Shown here in pieces: positions 1 through 7,654 of a stretch of 14,815 nucleotides of DNA. Position numbers and translations under genes: made by a program. Origin of the DNA: Candidatus Saccharimonadota bacterium (GTDB lineage: Bacteria > Patescibacteriota > Saccharimonadia > Saccharimonadales > JACDBH01); assembly GCA_020428565.1 (NCBI GenBank), contig JAGQMT010000004.1, positions 1 to 14,815 of the forward strand. Direction: 5' to 3'. The notes beneath the pieces are model-generated. The model did not search any database. It was not told the DNA's origin and was given only the letters and a program-made list of their open reading frames with translations. Numbering within the stretch: position 1 is the first letter of the stretch; every line of letters begins with the position of its first letter.

Positions 1-4
1 GGCT

Positions 5-13
5 AGAGGAGGA
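5..13 (+). promoter_or_regulatory. Strong Shine-Dalgarno site for the murein hydrolase gene
   Basis: AGAGGAGGA sits three bases before the ATG at 17 and fixes that start. No promoter can be seen because the window begins immediately upstream. Confidence 0.7.
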
Positions 14-16
14 TCT

Positions 17-3000
17 ATGCCCAAGAGATATCAAAATCAAGAAAATATTAATAGTTTAGCCTACGATGGTCTAGAAGATCCCGAGCTAGAAGCAATTATC
101 GCTAGAGGTCGTAATATAGGCCGAAAACTAGCAGATGAAATGACGCAGTATACACAGGCTGACGAAGAGGTGTCCGATTACGATCCAGAGGAATTGGCTC
201 AAGAATTGCTCGATAGAGTAGTTCGGCGGACGACTGGCGTTCACTGGAAGCAGAAACTAGATAGTGGGGCGTGGGTGGATCTTCGTTTGATTGAAGATCC
301 ATACGAGAAGTTGATGCCTGATAGTGGCAATAGACAAGCGTCGGGACTACCGAATCGGGCAGTTACAAATCGTAAAGATTCTGTAGGCAAAATTGCAGCT
401 ATCAGGGCTGGGGCGGTTGGTTTAATTACAGCTGGCTTGTTGGCCGGCGGAGCTATGGTGGACAACACAAAAGCCTCGGCTGATAATTCTGACCCTTTAG
501 TTGGTGCAGAGTCTTTTGAGTCGGTAACTGAGAAGGGCGCACTAGAGTCAGGGCTAGAATATGAAAAATATACTGAATATCCCAATATGGACGTTGAGAT
601 GTTGGATAGGCCATTCGTATATAGAGTGAGTGGGCCAGTGAATGCTGTAGCTATCGCTTGGGATGTCGGTATCGATAAAGCTAGCCTTGTATCTGCTAAT
701 CCTAATATATCGATGGATACGATTGTGCCAGCTGGTACCGTGCTTGAGGGTGAAGTGACGGTCTCAAAAGTAGTTCTATCCGAGCCTGTTGATATTCGGG
801 ACGTTGCTAGTAACTATGGTTTGAGTGAAGATGCTGTGCAGAGTGTGAATTACGTTAGTGAAGAGGGTTGGATAAAGGATGAATTATTTATTCCAGGGCG
901 TATTATCATACCGATAGCCAAGGATGAGCAAGCTGATTATTCCAAGCTCGTGTCTGAGCTTGGTCTTAATGAAACCGGGGCCAAAGAGTTAATTCGTATT
1001 AATCAAAGAAGACTCAATAACCAAGGCGAAGAACTGCCTCTACCCGATCATGTCGCTGTGGCCAACCTGTCAGTCTATCCTTTGTCGGTAGATTTGCTGG
1101 ACGTGGAAAAGATAGCCGAGGCAATATCTGTACCGTCTCAAGACGACGCTCCTAGGCCGATTTCTCCTGTAGATCAACCAGTTGCAGTGACACCTCAGCG
1201 TGATAAGTACGATGATGAGAGTGATGTGATTGATGAGGATCGTACTGTAGATACTAAAGACGGTAAGTCAATGGATGGATTTGATATTAGTGATGTCAAT
1301 GAGGAAGATTGGATTTATGAGGACGATGCCAAGGAATTATTCTCTGAAAAGTCTAGTACTGATGAACGAGTTATTGATTCGGCAAATGGTTCGACAAGTG
1401 ATGATTTTGAAGTTAGGCATGATGGAACAACGGACATGGTACCAGATACTATATCTGAGTCTGACGATTCGACGCCAGCGGAAATAGATACGAATACCAA
1501 TTCAGAGGTTAATACAGAAGATGCTCAGTCTCCATCAACAACCGTTCCTGAAACTGTGTCGCCGACTATGGCCACAGGAGTGGCTGAAACAGAGGTGATG
1601 GTCAGGGTTGAACGACAGGCCACTCCAGAAGAGAAGGCGGCAGCTGAGGTAGAAGCGATGCATGCGGCACTAGACCATATGATTAAGTCTGGTGGTGATG
1701 TTGGTCCCTTGAATCATATTGTTGCCAATTCGCCCTTATTCAAGGGATATGGGTTGCCCCAAGAGTTGCAGGATCAAGGCTTTAGGTATTTGCCACCCGC
1801 AAGCGCTCTGGGATTGAATTATGAATTCTCTACGAATACACCCGACAATGAAAGATATTCACACTATACAAATATCACTACAATACTAGCAGCCGCTTAC
1901 ACAGTTGAAATTGCTAAGCAAGAAAACCCAATAATATATGGCGAATATCCTAACGCATGCCTACGTGTTGGGGATCTGTCTGCGCTTAAAGGACATGCAA
2001 CACATAATGGCAATAGTGTTGACCTATCTTCTGCTATGATGTGCGATATAGAGAATGGGCGAGCAGCTACGGATGGTCCAGTTTTCTGGATTAGCCGGGA
2101 CACTAGCTCGAAGAGCAGTCGCGTTACCAATCCAAATCATAGTCCAGAATTAGAGAATCTAGTTCTATTTATGTTGAACGCGCTTCATATAGATGGTAAG
2201 CCATTAGTGAAGTCAGTCTTGTATAACAGAGACGTTAGTTCAATAGCAAGTAAGTTAAGGCCTGATTTTGTCAAATCTTGGATAAACCATTCTAATCATG
2301 TTCACGTGACTACCAATGGCATTACTAGTGCAGATATGAAAGCATTCGGTGTTGGCGGGGGTCGTATCGAAAAGGATCCAAGATCTTGGATTCTTCGAGT
2401 CTATGCAGAATATCAGAATGGCGGTGGAGTAGACGGGATTGGTAAGAATATGATGGTGACTGATGAGGTATTGCAGACCGATTTGCAGACATGGATAGAA
2501 GGTGTGGCTTCTGATCAGTTCTCCGCCGAGGCACACGTTACACCCGGCTCTGATCCAGCTCCAGTTGAAATGGCGAATGTGCCCGAGCAACCTCCTGTTT
2601 CTAGTGCAGACTCCGCTTTGCCTATTGTCGACACTCCTACTGAGGTGCCTATCGAAGTGGCTACAGAATCAGAAATAAACTATGAGGCACTTGCCGCTAT
2701 GCAAAGAGAAATTCTGCCTGTAACCGCTGGTATTCCAGAAGAGTTTAGAGAAATTATCAAGCCTAGTAAGTACTTTAGTGCGATTCAGATAGCTGCTCAG
2801 ATAAAAACTGAGAGTAACTTTGATCCAAATGCAAAAAGTGGCGCTGGGGCAATGGGGCTTAGTCAGTTTATGCCTGAAACTTGGCCGGAGGTCGCTCGAC
2901 AGCATCCAGAACAGACCAATCCTGCGGCCACTAGAAGCGACCCACAAGAGTCGGTAGTTCGACAAAGATTGTATATGGATGATCTCCATGAACGGATTCT

Positions 3001-3190
3001 AAAATATTTAGCAGAAGGTAGGATTTATGGCGACCCAGTGGATTTAACTTTAGCAGCCTACAATGCCGGTATGGGTAATGTTTTAAAAGCTCGCGGAGTG
3101 CCCAACTTTACCGAGACAAAGAACTACATCAAGCGTAATAAGCAGACTGTAGCGGAGTTTGTCTTTCTGGTTGCCGCTGAAAATTCTTAG
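17..3190 (+). CDS. Membrane-anchored bifunctional peptidoglycan hydrolase (LysM-like, MepA/M74-like peptidase, SLT lytic transglycosylase)
   Basis: A 1057-residue protein predicted to cut both stem-peptide cross-links and glycan strands outside the membrane. Residues 1-124 are hydrophilic and probably cytoplasmic; one membrane segment lies at about 126-148. Two LysM-like repeats follow (about 200-246 and 252-300), then an acidic, Ser/Thr/Asp-rich linker (about 395-530). Residues of about 560-775 resemble penicillin-insensitive murein endopeptidase MepA: VGDLS, then GHATHN with H660 and H663, D669, and a terminal H758-x2-H761-V-H763, matching the H-x2-H-x-H spacing of E. coli MepA. The first metal loop is one residue shorter than in MepA. 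The C-terminal SLT domain (about 905-1045) has the catalytic-type E932 in KTESNF, then GAMGLSQFMPETW and AAYNAG (1013-1018). The 38-base gap to the next gene suggests co-transcription. The SLT call is firm, the M74 call good, and the LysM call weaker. Confidence 0.85.
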   Translation: MPKRYQNQENINSLAYDGLEDPELEAIIARGRNIGRKLADEMTQYTQADEEVSDYDPEELAQELLDRVVRRTTGVHWKQKLDSGAWVDLRLIEDPYEKLMPDSGNRQASGLPNRAVTNRKDSVGKIAAIRAGAVGLITAGLLAGGAMVDNTKASADNSDPLVGAESFESVTEKGALESGLEYEKYTEYPNMDVEMLDRPFVYRVSGPVNAVAIAWDVGIDKASLVSANPNISMDTIVPAGTVLEGEVTVSKVVLSEPVDIRDVASNYGLSEDAVQSVNYVSEEGWIKDELFIPGRIIIPIAKDEQADYSKLVSELGLNETGAKELIRINQRRLNNQGEELPLPDHVAVANLSVYPLSVDLLDVEKIAEAISVPSQDDAPRPISPVDQPVAVTPQRDKYDDESDVIDEDRTVDTKDGKSMDGFDISDVNEEDWIYEDDAKELFSEKSSTDERVIDSANGSTSDDFEVRHDGTTDMVPDTISESDDSTPAEIDTNTNSEVNTEDAQSPSTTVPETVSPTMATGVAETEVMVRVERQATPEEKAAAEVEAMHAALDHMIKSGGDVGPLNHIVANSPLFKGYGLPQELQDQGFRYLPPASALGLNYEFSTNTPDNERYSHYTNITTILAAAYTVEIAKQENPIIYGEYPNACLRVGDLSALKGHATHNGNSVDLSSAMMCDIENGRAATDGPVFWISRDTSSKSSRVTNPNHSPELENLVLFMLNALHIDGKPLVKSVLYNRDVSSIASKLRPDFVKSWINHSNHVHVTTNGITSADMKAFGVGGGRIEKDPRSWILRVYAEYQNGGGVDGIGKNMMVTDEVLQTDLQTWIEGVASDQFSAEAHVTPGSDPAPVEMANVPEQPPVSSADSALPIVDTPTEVPIEVATESEINYEALAAMQREILPVTAGIPEEFREIIKPSKYFSAIQIAAQIKTESNFDPNAKSGAGAMGLSQFMPETWPEVARQHPEQTNPAATRSDPQESVVRQRLYMDDLHERILKYLAEGRIYGDPVDLTLAAYNAGMGNVLKARGVPNFTETKNYIKRNKQTVAEFVFLVAAENS

Positions 3191-3228
3191 AATTACATCC
3201 ACTAATTAAGATATTTAAGGAGATAATA

Positions 3229-4197
3229 ATGAAAAATAATAACGAAAAAGACCCAATACAAGATTTTGATCGTGAGGAATTCTTTAGAAATGAACATGAT
3301 GAGACGGCCTCATCGAGAGATCGGCGTCATCTGAGACAGTCTACGGCTACTGTCGAACATGGGTCTGGTAATTTCAAACGAGGACTAATGAAATATGGAG
3401 CAATTGGGACATTAGCCGCCTTAGCGATTGGCGGTGCCTATAAATGGATACAGGGATTTAATATAGAGGCTGGTAGAGAAGCCGTAGTCGAAGCTGGCTC
3501 AGCGGATAGTCGTATATTTGAAGATGTATCTCTCCAGTTGGCTGGCATTGAGTCTGAATTTCCGTTACAGGTTGCTGTAAAGCTAGAGAGAAAATTGAGA
3601 CCTGATTGCAACATGCAGATTAACTATACAGGTAAAGAGGATCAGGAAGATAAGATTATGGCTTATACAACAGCTGGATTGATAGTGGATAGTATTGCTG
3701 TTGAGCGTATTGATGATGTTGCCACAGTCACGGTTAAAGGTGATATTGACATAAGTAGTAGCGAAGTGGATTATAATCGACAGATAATTAAGACTGATGG
3801 TAAGGGGTGGTGTACAAGCATGGACGAAGCTAATGCAGTACGACATATTGCTGATGTAGCGATTCAGAATGGCGGTGGTGTTGCTACGGCTTGTGCGCTA
3901 CGGGATGAGCTTGGTAAGCAGATATTTGAGGCTGGTATTCGTGATTTTGTAATGCATACTGATATGGCAAATGATATTGATCCTGACAAACTAACAATCG
4001 ATTTACCCGACTATCAAAAGGGCGCCGATGCTGCCTATGGTCAAAAGGTAGAACAGTTATCGACAAACCTTGATGTAGCTGTGGATCTGTTTGTATCACA
4101 AACTAAGGATGAGGATCATAAGGTAGAGCGTATCAATACAGCCGACTTAGTAGATTGCAGTAAACATACAATCTCAGCACCGGATTTTACTGGTTAG
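3229..4197 (+). CDS. Single-pass membrane protein of unknown function
   Basis: A 322-residue protein that I do not recognise. Residues 1-50 are charged and hydrophilic, one transmembrane segment lies at about 53-70 (GAIGTLAALAIGGAYKW region), and the remaining 250 residues should be extracytoplasmic. This is the same inside-out plan as the upstream hydrolase, 38 bases away, so the two may act together at the envelope. The outer part mixes beta-rich stretches (about 120-180) with a helical stretch (about 200-245) and holds four cysteines, which could form disulfides. A faint resemblance in layout to DUF4230 proteins (beta region, then a helix ending in a hydrophobic strand) is not enough to assign it. 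AAGGAG about seven bases before the ATG at 3229 supports the start. Confidence 0.75.
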   Translation: MKNNNEKDPIQDFDREEFFRNEHDETASSRDRRHLRQSTATVEHGSGNFKRGLMKYGAIGTLAALAIGGAYKWIQGFNIEAGREAVVEAGSADSRIFEDVSLQLAGIESEFPLQVAVKLERKLRPDCNMQINYTGKEDQEDKIMAYTTAGLIVDSIAVERIDDVATVTVKGDIDISSSEVDYNRQIIKTDGKGWCTSMDEANAVRHIADVAIQNGGGVATACALRDELGKQIFEAGIRDFVMHTDMANDIDPDKLTIDLPDYQKGADAAYGQKVEQLSTNLDVAVDLFVSQTKDEDHKVERINTADLVDCSKHTISAPDFTG

Positions 4198-4216
4198 AGA
4201 CGGTATTCGCAGAATT

Positions 4217-4245
4217 TTGCAGGTTCTATAGTGTAGCACTATAAT
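4217..4245 (+). promoter_or_regulatory. Candidate sigma70-type promoter overlapping the uvrC start
   Basis: TTGCAG (4217-4222), 17 bases, then TATAAT (4240-4245). A transcript from here would begin near 4252, downstream of the ATG at 4244 but at the in-frame GTG at 4253, which would make it leaderless. No good Shine-Dalgarno precedes 4244. This is inference from hexamers only. Confidence 0.4.
4227..4243. repeat. Perfect inverted repeat abutting the uvrC start codon
   Basis: TATAGTG-TAG-CACTATA is a 7-3-7 perfect palindrome. It ends on the base before the ATG at 4244 and overlaps the candidate -10 box. It could be an operator or a small RNA hairpin. No T-run follows, so it is not a terminator. 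It does not match the usual LexA box patterns. Confidence 0.6.
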
Positions 4246-5749
4246 GAATGGTGTGAAGAATCAAATCTTAGAGAATAAGTTGGCGGAATTACCAAACAGT
4301 CCAGGTGTCTACTTTCACAAAGACAAAACCGGGCAGATTATCTACGTAGGCAAAGCTGCTGTACTGCGTAATCGGGTACGACAGTACTTTCAGAAATCTC
4401 GGTATCGTGATCCAAAAACTGATGCTTTGGTGGCCGACATTGCAGATATTGATTGGACGGAAGTCGACAGTGAGATAGAGGCTCTGTTTTTGGAAGCTGA
4501 GATGATTCGTCGTTACATGCCAAAGTACAATATATTATTGCGTGATGATAAATCGATGTCTTATATCCGCATTGATATCAAGAGCAACTATCCGACAGTG
4601 ACAGTAACCAGACGACCATTGGATGATGGCGCTCAGTATTTTGGACCCTATCTCAGTTCGACGGTTGTTCGACAGGCTCTTAGGGTGTTGCGCAAAGTAT
4701 TTCCGTTTGCGGTATCGACTTCGCAGGGCTCTAAGGGTCGGGTGAGCTTGGATTACCATCTCGGCTTGGATCCTGGACTTGAGCAGGGCAAAACTAGCCT
4801 AGAGGATTATAGGCGTAATTTGCGTAAACTAATCGTCGTGATTCAGGGCGGGCGTAATCAGCTTGTCAAACAAGTCACATCCGAGATGCACGAGGCAGCT
4901 GGAGCTCAGGATTTTGAATTGGCGGCTAAATTACGCAATCAACTACAACTACTAAATGATTTGGGCAAACAAGTTCTGTTTAGCGACAAAGAAAACCTTG
5001 ATTTGAGCAAAGATCAGGCTTTGGTTGATTTAGCTGAGTTGTTGGGTATGGATAGTCTGCCACGTCGTATCGAAGGCTATGATATTAGTCATATGTCGGG
5101 TACGGATACGGTAGCAAGTATGGTGGTTTTTACTAACGGGGTGTCTGACAAAGGGTCTTATCGTAAGTTCAAGATGCGGATACCGGGTAATGATGATTTT
5201 ATTCATATGCAAGAAGTTTTGACTCGGCGATTGAGTGCCAAAAACACCAAAGCTTGGGGTCTGCCGAGTCTGTTCTTGATTGATGGAGGCAAAGGGCAAC
5301 TATCATCTGCGTTAGAGGTTATTGGTAGTCGAGGAGTTGCGTTGCCAGCCATTGGCTTGGCTAAACAGTTTGAGGAAATAGTTATTAAGGAAGATTGGCC
5401 ACATGTTCGGCTGAACCATGCTAAGGTTACGGAGCTGGGCGGTACGGTTTTGGCTGGTGATGAATTTGTGATTGTGCGCTTGCCTCATTCGTCACATATC
5501 GTGAAGTTGTTACAGAGGATTCGTGATGAATCACATCGTTTTGCAGTCAGTTATCACAGTGTGCTTAAACAAAATAGACAGACTGATAGTATCCTAGATC
5601 AAATTCCATCAGTCGGTAGTTTGACCAAAAAGAAACTATTAAGGACTTTTGGTTCGCTCAAAGGTGTCCGAGAGGCTAGTCTGGACGAACTAACATTGGT
5701 CGTTGGCTCATCAAAGGCTAGGATAATCAAAAAACATCTGGATTCATAA
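4244..5749 (+). CDS. uvrC: UvrABC system protein C (excinuclease subunit C), short cysteine-free form
   Basis: UvrC makes the 3' and 5' incisions around lesions in nucleotide excision repair, together with UvrA and UvrB. The N-terminal GIY-YIG nuclease has PGVY and IYVGKA (about 18-38). FGPYLSS follows, then the UVR motif (about 205-240) that contacts UvrB. The RNase H-like nuclease has YDISHMSGT (D280), NDDFIHMQEVLTRR, LIDGGKGQL and RDESHRFA, so its catalytic acids and His are kept. A C-terminal helix-hairpin-helix pair starts around IPSVG. At 501 residues it is about 100 shorter than typical UvrC; only about 40 residues separate UVR from YDISH. No cysteine occurs anywhere, including the segment after FGPY where most UvrCs carry four. 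The start is uncertain: ATG 4244 has no clear ribosome site, and GTG 4253 is an alternative. Confidence 0.95.
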   Translation: MNGVKNQILENKLAELPNSPGVYFHKDKTGQIIYVGKAAVLRNRVRQYFQKSRYRDPKTDALVADIADIDWTEVDSEIEALFLEAEMIRRYMPKYNILLRDDKSMSYIRIDIKSNYPTVTVTRRPLDDGAQYFGPYLSSTVVRQALRVLRKVFPFAVSTSQGSKGRVSLDYHLGLDPGLEQGKTSLEDYRRNLRKLIVVIQGGRNQLVKQVTSEMHEAAGAQDFELAAKLRNQLQLLNDLGKQVLFSDKENLDLSKDQALVDLAELLGMDSLPRRIEGYDISHMSGTDTVASMVVFTNGVSDKGSYRKFKMRIPGNDDFIHMQEVLTRRLSAKNTKAWGLPSLFLIDGGKGQLSSALEVIGSRGVALPAIGLAKQFEEIVIKEDWPHVRLNHAKVTELGGTVLAGDEFVIVRLPHSSHIVKLLQRIRDESHRFAVSYHSVLKQNRQTDSILDQIPSVGSLTKKKLLRTFGSLKGVREASLDELTLVVGSSKARIIKKHLDS

Positions 5750-5779
5750 CTAGTTTTGCCTTAAAGTATTGTTTGAATC

Positions 5780-5784
5780 AGGAG
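5780..5784 (+). promoter_or_regulatory. Ribosome binding site that decides the aminopeptidase start
   Basis: AGGAG lies one base before an ATG at 5786 but seven bases before a second in-frame ATG at 5792. The normal spacing favours 5792 as the real start. Confidence 0.6.
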
Positions 5785-5791
5785 TATGGTT

Positions 5792-7015
5792 ATGTCGGAC
5801 GTTTTTGATGTGAGTTTTTTTGCGGGCAACAGACAGTCTTTGTTGCGGTCAACGGGGGCGGGTTTGGTGGCCTTGACCGCCAACGGCGTCGTGCAACGCA
5901 GTGCTGATACGACGTTTGTATTTAGACAAGATAGTAATTTTTGGTATTTGACAGGTGTGGACGAACCAAATTTTTTGCTTGTTTTTACTGATGCTGAATC
6001 ATTCTTGGTTTCACCGAAGCGGTCGGCCCATAGAGATATGTGGGATGGCTCTATTGATATGACGGCTATCAAGCGCACTTCTGGTGTGGACGAGATTTAT
6101 GAGTATCACGATGGCTGGAATAAGTTGGATAGATTGCTCAAAAAGTACAAAAAAATTCATACTATCACACCAGTCGATGCCTATATCGAGGATTTTGGTT
6201 TTTATTCCAATCCAGCAAAAGTTAGTTTTTTGGCGAGTTTGGCCAAACATCGTAGACTCGAAACGGTCGATATTCGTAAGCCTTTGGCTCGATTACGACA
6301 AGTTAAACAGCCCTGCGAAATCGATGCCTTGCAACGAGCCATTGACATTACAGTCAAATCACTTAGAGCCGTCAAGACTGGCATGCCACGCTACAAGTAT
6401 GAAGCCGAGATTTACGCTGATATTACACGAGATTTCATCAAATATGGCGCCACGGGTCATGCCTATACACCAATTATTGGTAGTGGTATCAACGCTGCGA
6501 CGATTCACTACATGAAGAATAATAGTCGAATTGGTAGTACTGACCTTGTGCTAATCGATGCGGGTGCTGAATATATGAATTATAGCGCTGACATATCACG
6601 AACGTATAGTTTGGAGCGACCTAGCCCAAGGCAACGAGATGTTTATAATGCAGTAATGTCGGTTTATAACCAAGCCAAAGAACTGATTCGTCCTGGTATC
6701 AATATGCGTCAGTATGAGCGTCAAGTTGATGAATTTATGCAAAAGGAGCTAGTCAAGTTAGGGCTAGCGTCAGATATAACCGACAAAAAGAAGCTCAAGA
6801 AATATTATCCACATTTGGCATCACATTTTTTGGGATTAGATACCCACGATGCAGCAGATTATGAACAAGCATTGGCTCCCGGCTGTGTCGTTACCCTAGA
6901 GCCGGGCATCTATATACCAGAGGAATCGATGGGCATTAGAATCGAGGATGACATCTTGATTACCGATAATGGCATTAAAGTGCTAAGTGGTGACTTGTCG
7001 ACAGAGCTATACTAG
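5792..7015 (+). CDS. pepP: Xaa-Pro aminopeptidase (M24B family)
   Basis: A cytoplasmic dinuclear metallopeptidase that removes the N-terminal residue in front of proline. Counting from ATG 5792 it has 407 residues. The N-terminal AMP_N-type domain (about 1-150) includes DSNFWYLTGV. The C-terminal pita-bread domain shows all five metal ligands: D256 in IDAGAEY, D267 in SADISRTYS, H345 in SHFLGLDTHD, E370 in LEPGIY and E385 in RIEDDILIT. HFLGLDTHD is characteristic of PepP rather than methionine aminopeptidase. The gene lies 42 bases after uvrC and 16 before the next gene, inside a same-strand run. A role in recycling imported peptides fits the binding protein downstream but is inference. Confidence 0.92.
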   Translation: MSDVFDVSFFAGNRQSLLRSTGAGLVALTANGVVQRSADTTFVFRQDSNFWYLTGVDEPNFLLVFTDAESFLVSPKRSAHRDMWDGSIDMTAIKRTSGVDEIYEYHDGWNKLDRLLKKYKKIHTITPVDAYIEDFGFYSNPAKVSFLASLAKHRRLETVDIRKPLARLRQVKQPCEIDALQRAIDITVKSLRAVKTGMPRYKYEAEIYADITRDFIKYGATGHAYTPIIGSGINAATIHYMKNNSRIGSTDLVLIDAGAEYMNYSADISRTYSLERPSPRQRDVYNAVMSVYNQAKELIRPGINMRQYERQVDEFMQKELVKLGLASDITDKKKLKKYYPHLASHFLGLDTHDAADYEQALAPGCVVTLEPGIYIPEESMGIRIEDDILITDNGIKVLSGDLSTELY

Positions 7016-7031
7016 ATTAAAATATAGGTAG

Positions 7032-7394
7032 ATGAATAAACCATTTTTTAGATTCATGATACGTTGGATTGTATGCGGACTTGGCCTGTGGATTGCGGCT
7101 GGACTGCTTGGTGGTAGTATTAGTTATAATGAGCGAATTCCTGTGATTGTGGTGGCTGGTTTGGTGCTAGCGATTGTCAATACTCTCATCAAACCAATAG
7201 TTGTCTTGCTGAGTTTGCCAGCTATTTTATTTTCGCTAGGATTATTCATGATTGTTGTCAATGGTCTGATGGTGATGCTAGCTAGCGCATTGTATTCTCA
7301 GCTAGAGGTAAATAGTTTTAGCGCTGCTATGCTGGCAGGTGTTATAATAGGAATAGTTAATTATTTAGTGACCACAATTATAGAGGAGATTTGA
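7032..7394 (+). CDS. Phage holin family 4 / YvlD-like membrane protein (PF04020 type)
   Basis: A 120-residue, very hydrophobic protein with about four membrane helices. The hallmark is the central stretch LAIVNTLIKPIVVLLSLP followed by LFSLGLFMIVVNGLMV, matching the YvlD/holin-4 family pattern of GL.LA..N...KP......P.....LGLF....N. Despite the family name, these are chromosomal membrane proteins of unknown role, and nothing here suggests a prophage. The spacing is tight: 16 bases after pepP and 6 before secG. The next gene's ribosome site (AGAGGAG, 7382-7388) lies within this gene's last codons. It ends in TGA, evidence that TGA is a stop in this genome. Confidence 0.85.
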   Translation: MNKPFFRFMIRWIVCGLGLWIAAGLLGGSISYNERIPVIVVAGLVLAIVNTLIKPIVVLLSLPAILFSLGLFMIVVNGLMVMLASALYSQLEVNSFSAAMLAGVIIGIVNYLVTTIIEEI

Positions 7395-7400
7395 GTAAGT

Positions 7401-7616
7401 ATGACCATTTTTAACTACATTACACTTGTAAGTGGAGCATTGGCGATTGTTTTGATTTTATTGCAGACTAGAGGTGCAGGCCTGGGCGCTGGACTTGGTG
7501 GTGGTGGCGAGGTCAATACCGAGCGTCGTGGCTCGGACAAGAGTATCCATAATATTACTATTGCTCTAGTGACCATCTTTGCCTTGTCGCTTTTGGCTAA
7601 TATAATTTTTGTATAG
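7401..7616 (+). CDS. secG: Protein translocase subunit SecG
   Basis: A 71-residue auxiliary subunit of the SecYEG channel. It has two membrane helices (about 3-22 and 52-71) joined by the Gly-rich cytosolic loop GAGLGAGLGGGGE, then an RRGSDKSIHNIT segment, the usual SecG loop pattern. It is a minimal form that ends within its second helix and lacks the long C-terminal tail of proteobacterial SecG. AGAGGAG lies 12 bases before the ATG at 7401. It is followed after 38 bases by an exported binding protein. Confidence 0.9.
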   Translation: MTIFNYITLVSGALAIVLILLQTRGAGLGAGLGGGGEVNTERRGSDKSIHNITIALVTIFALSLLANIIFV

Positions 7617-7654
7617 TATCCATAAGATTTATGAGGGTTGGGGCTGAATAACAG

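Noticed and set aside
5786..5791. First ATG for the Xaa-Pro aminopeptidase
   Set aside because: It is only one base from AGGAG; the next ATG at 5792 has normal spacing.
6084..6515. Plus-strand 143-codon frame inside the aminopeptidase gene
   Set aside because: It is an out-of-frame overlap with a well-supported M24 enzyme and has no recognisable domain.
7032..7394. Prophage lysis holin
   Set aside because: The sequence fits the chromosomal YvlD/holin-4 family, and no endolysin or other phage genes are nearby.
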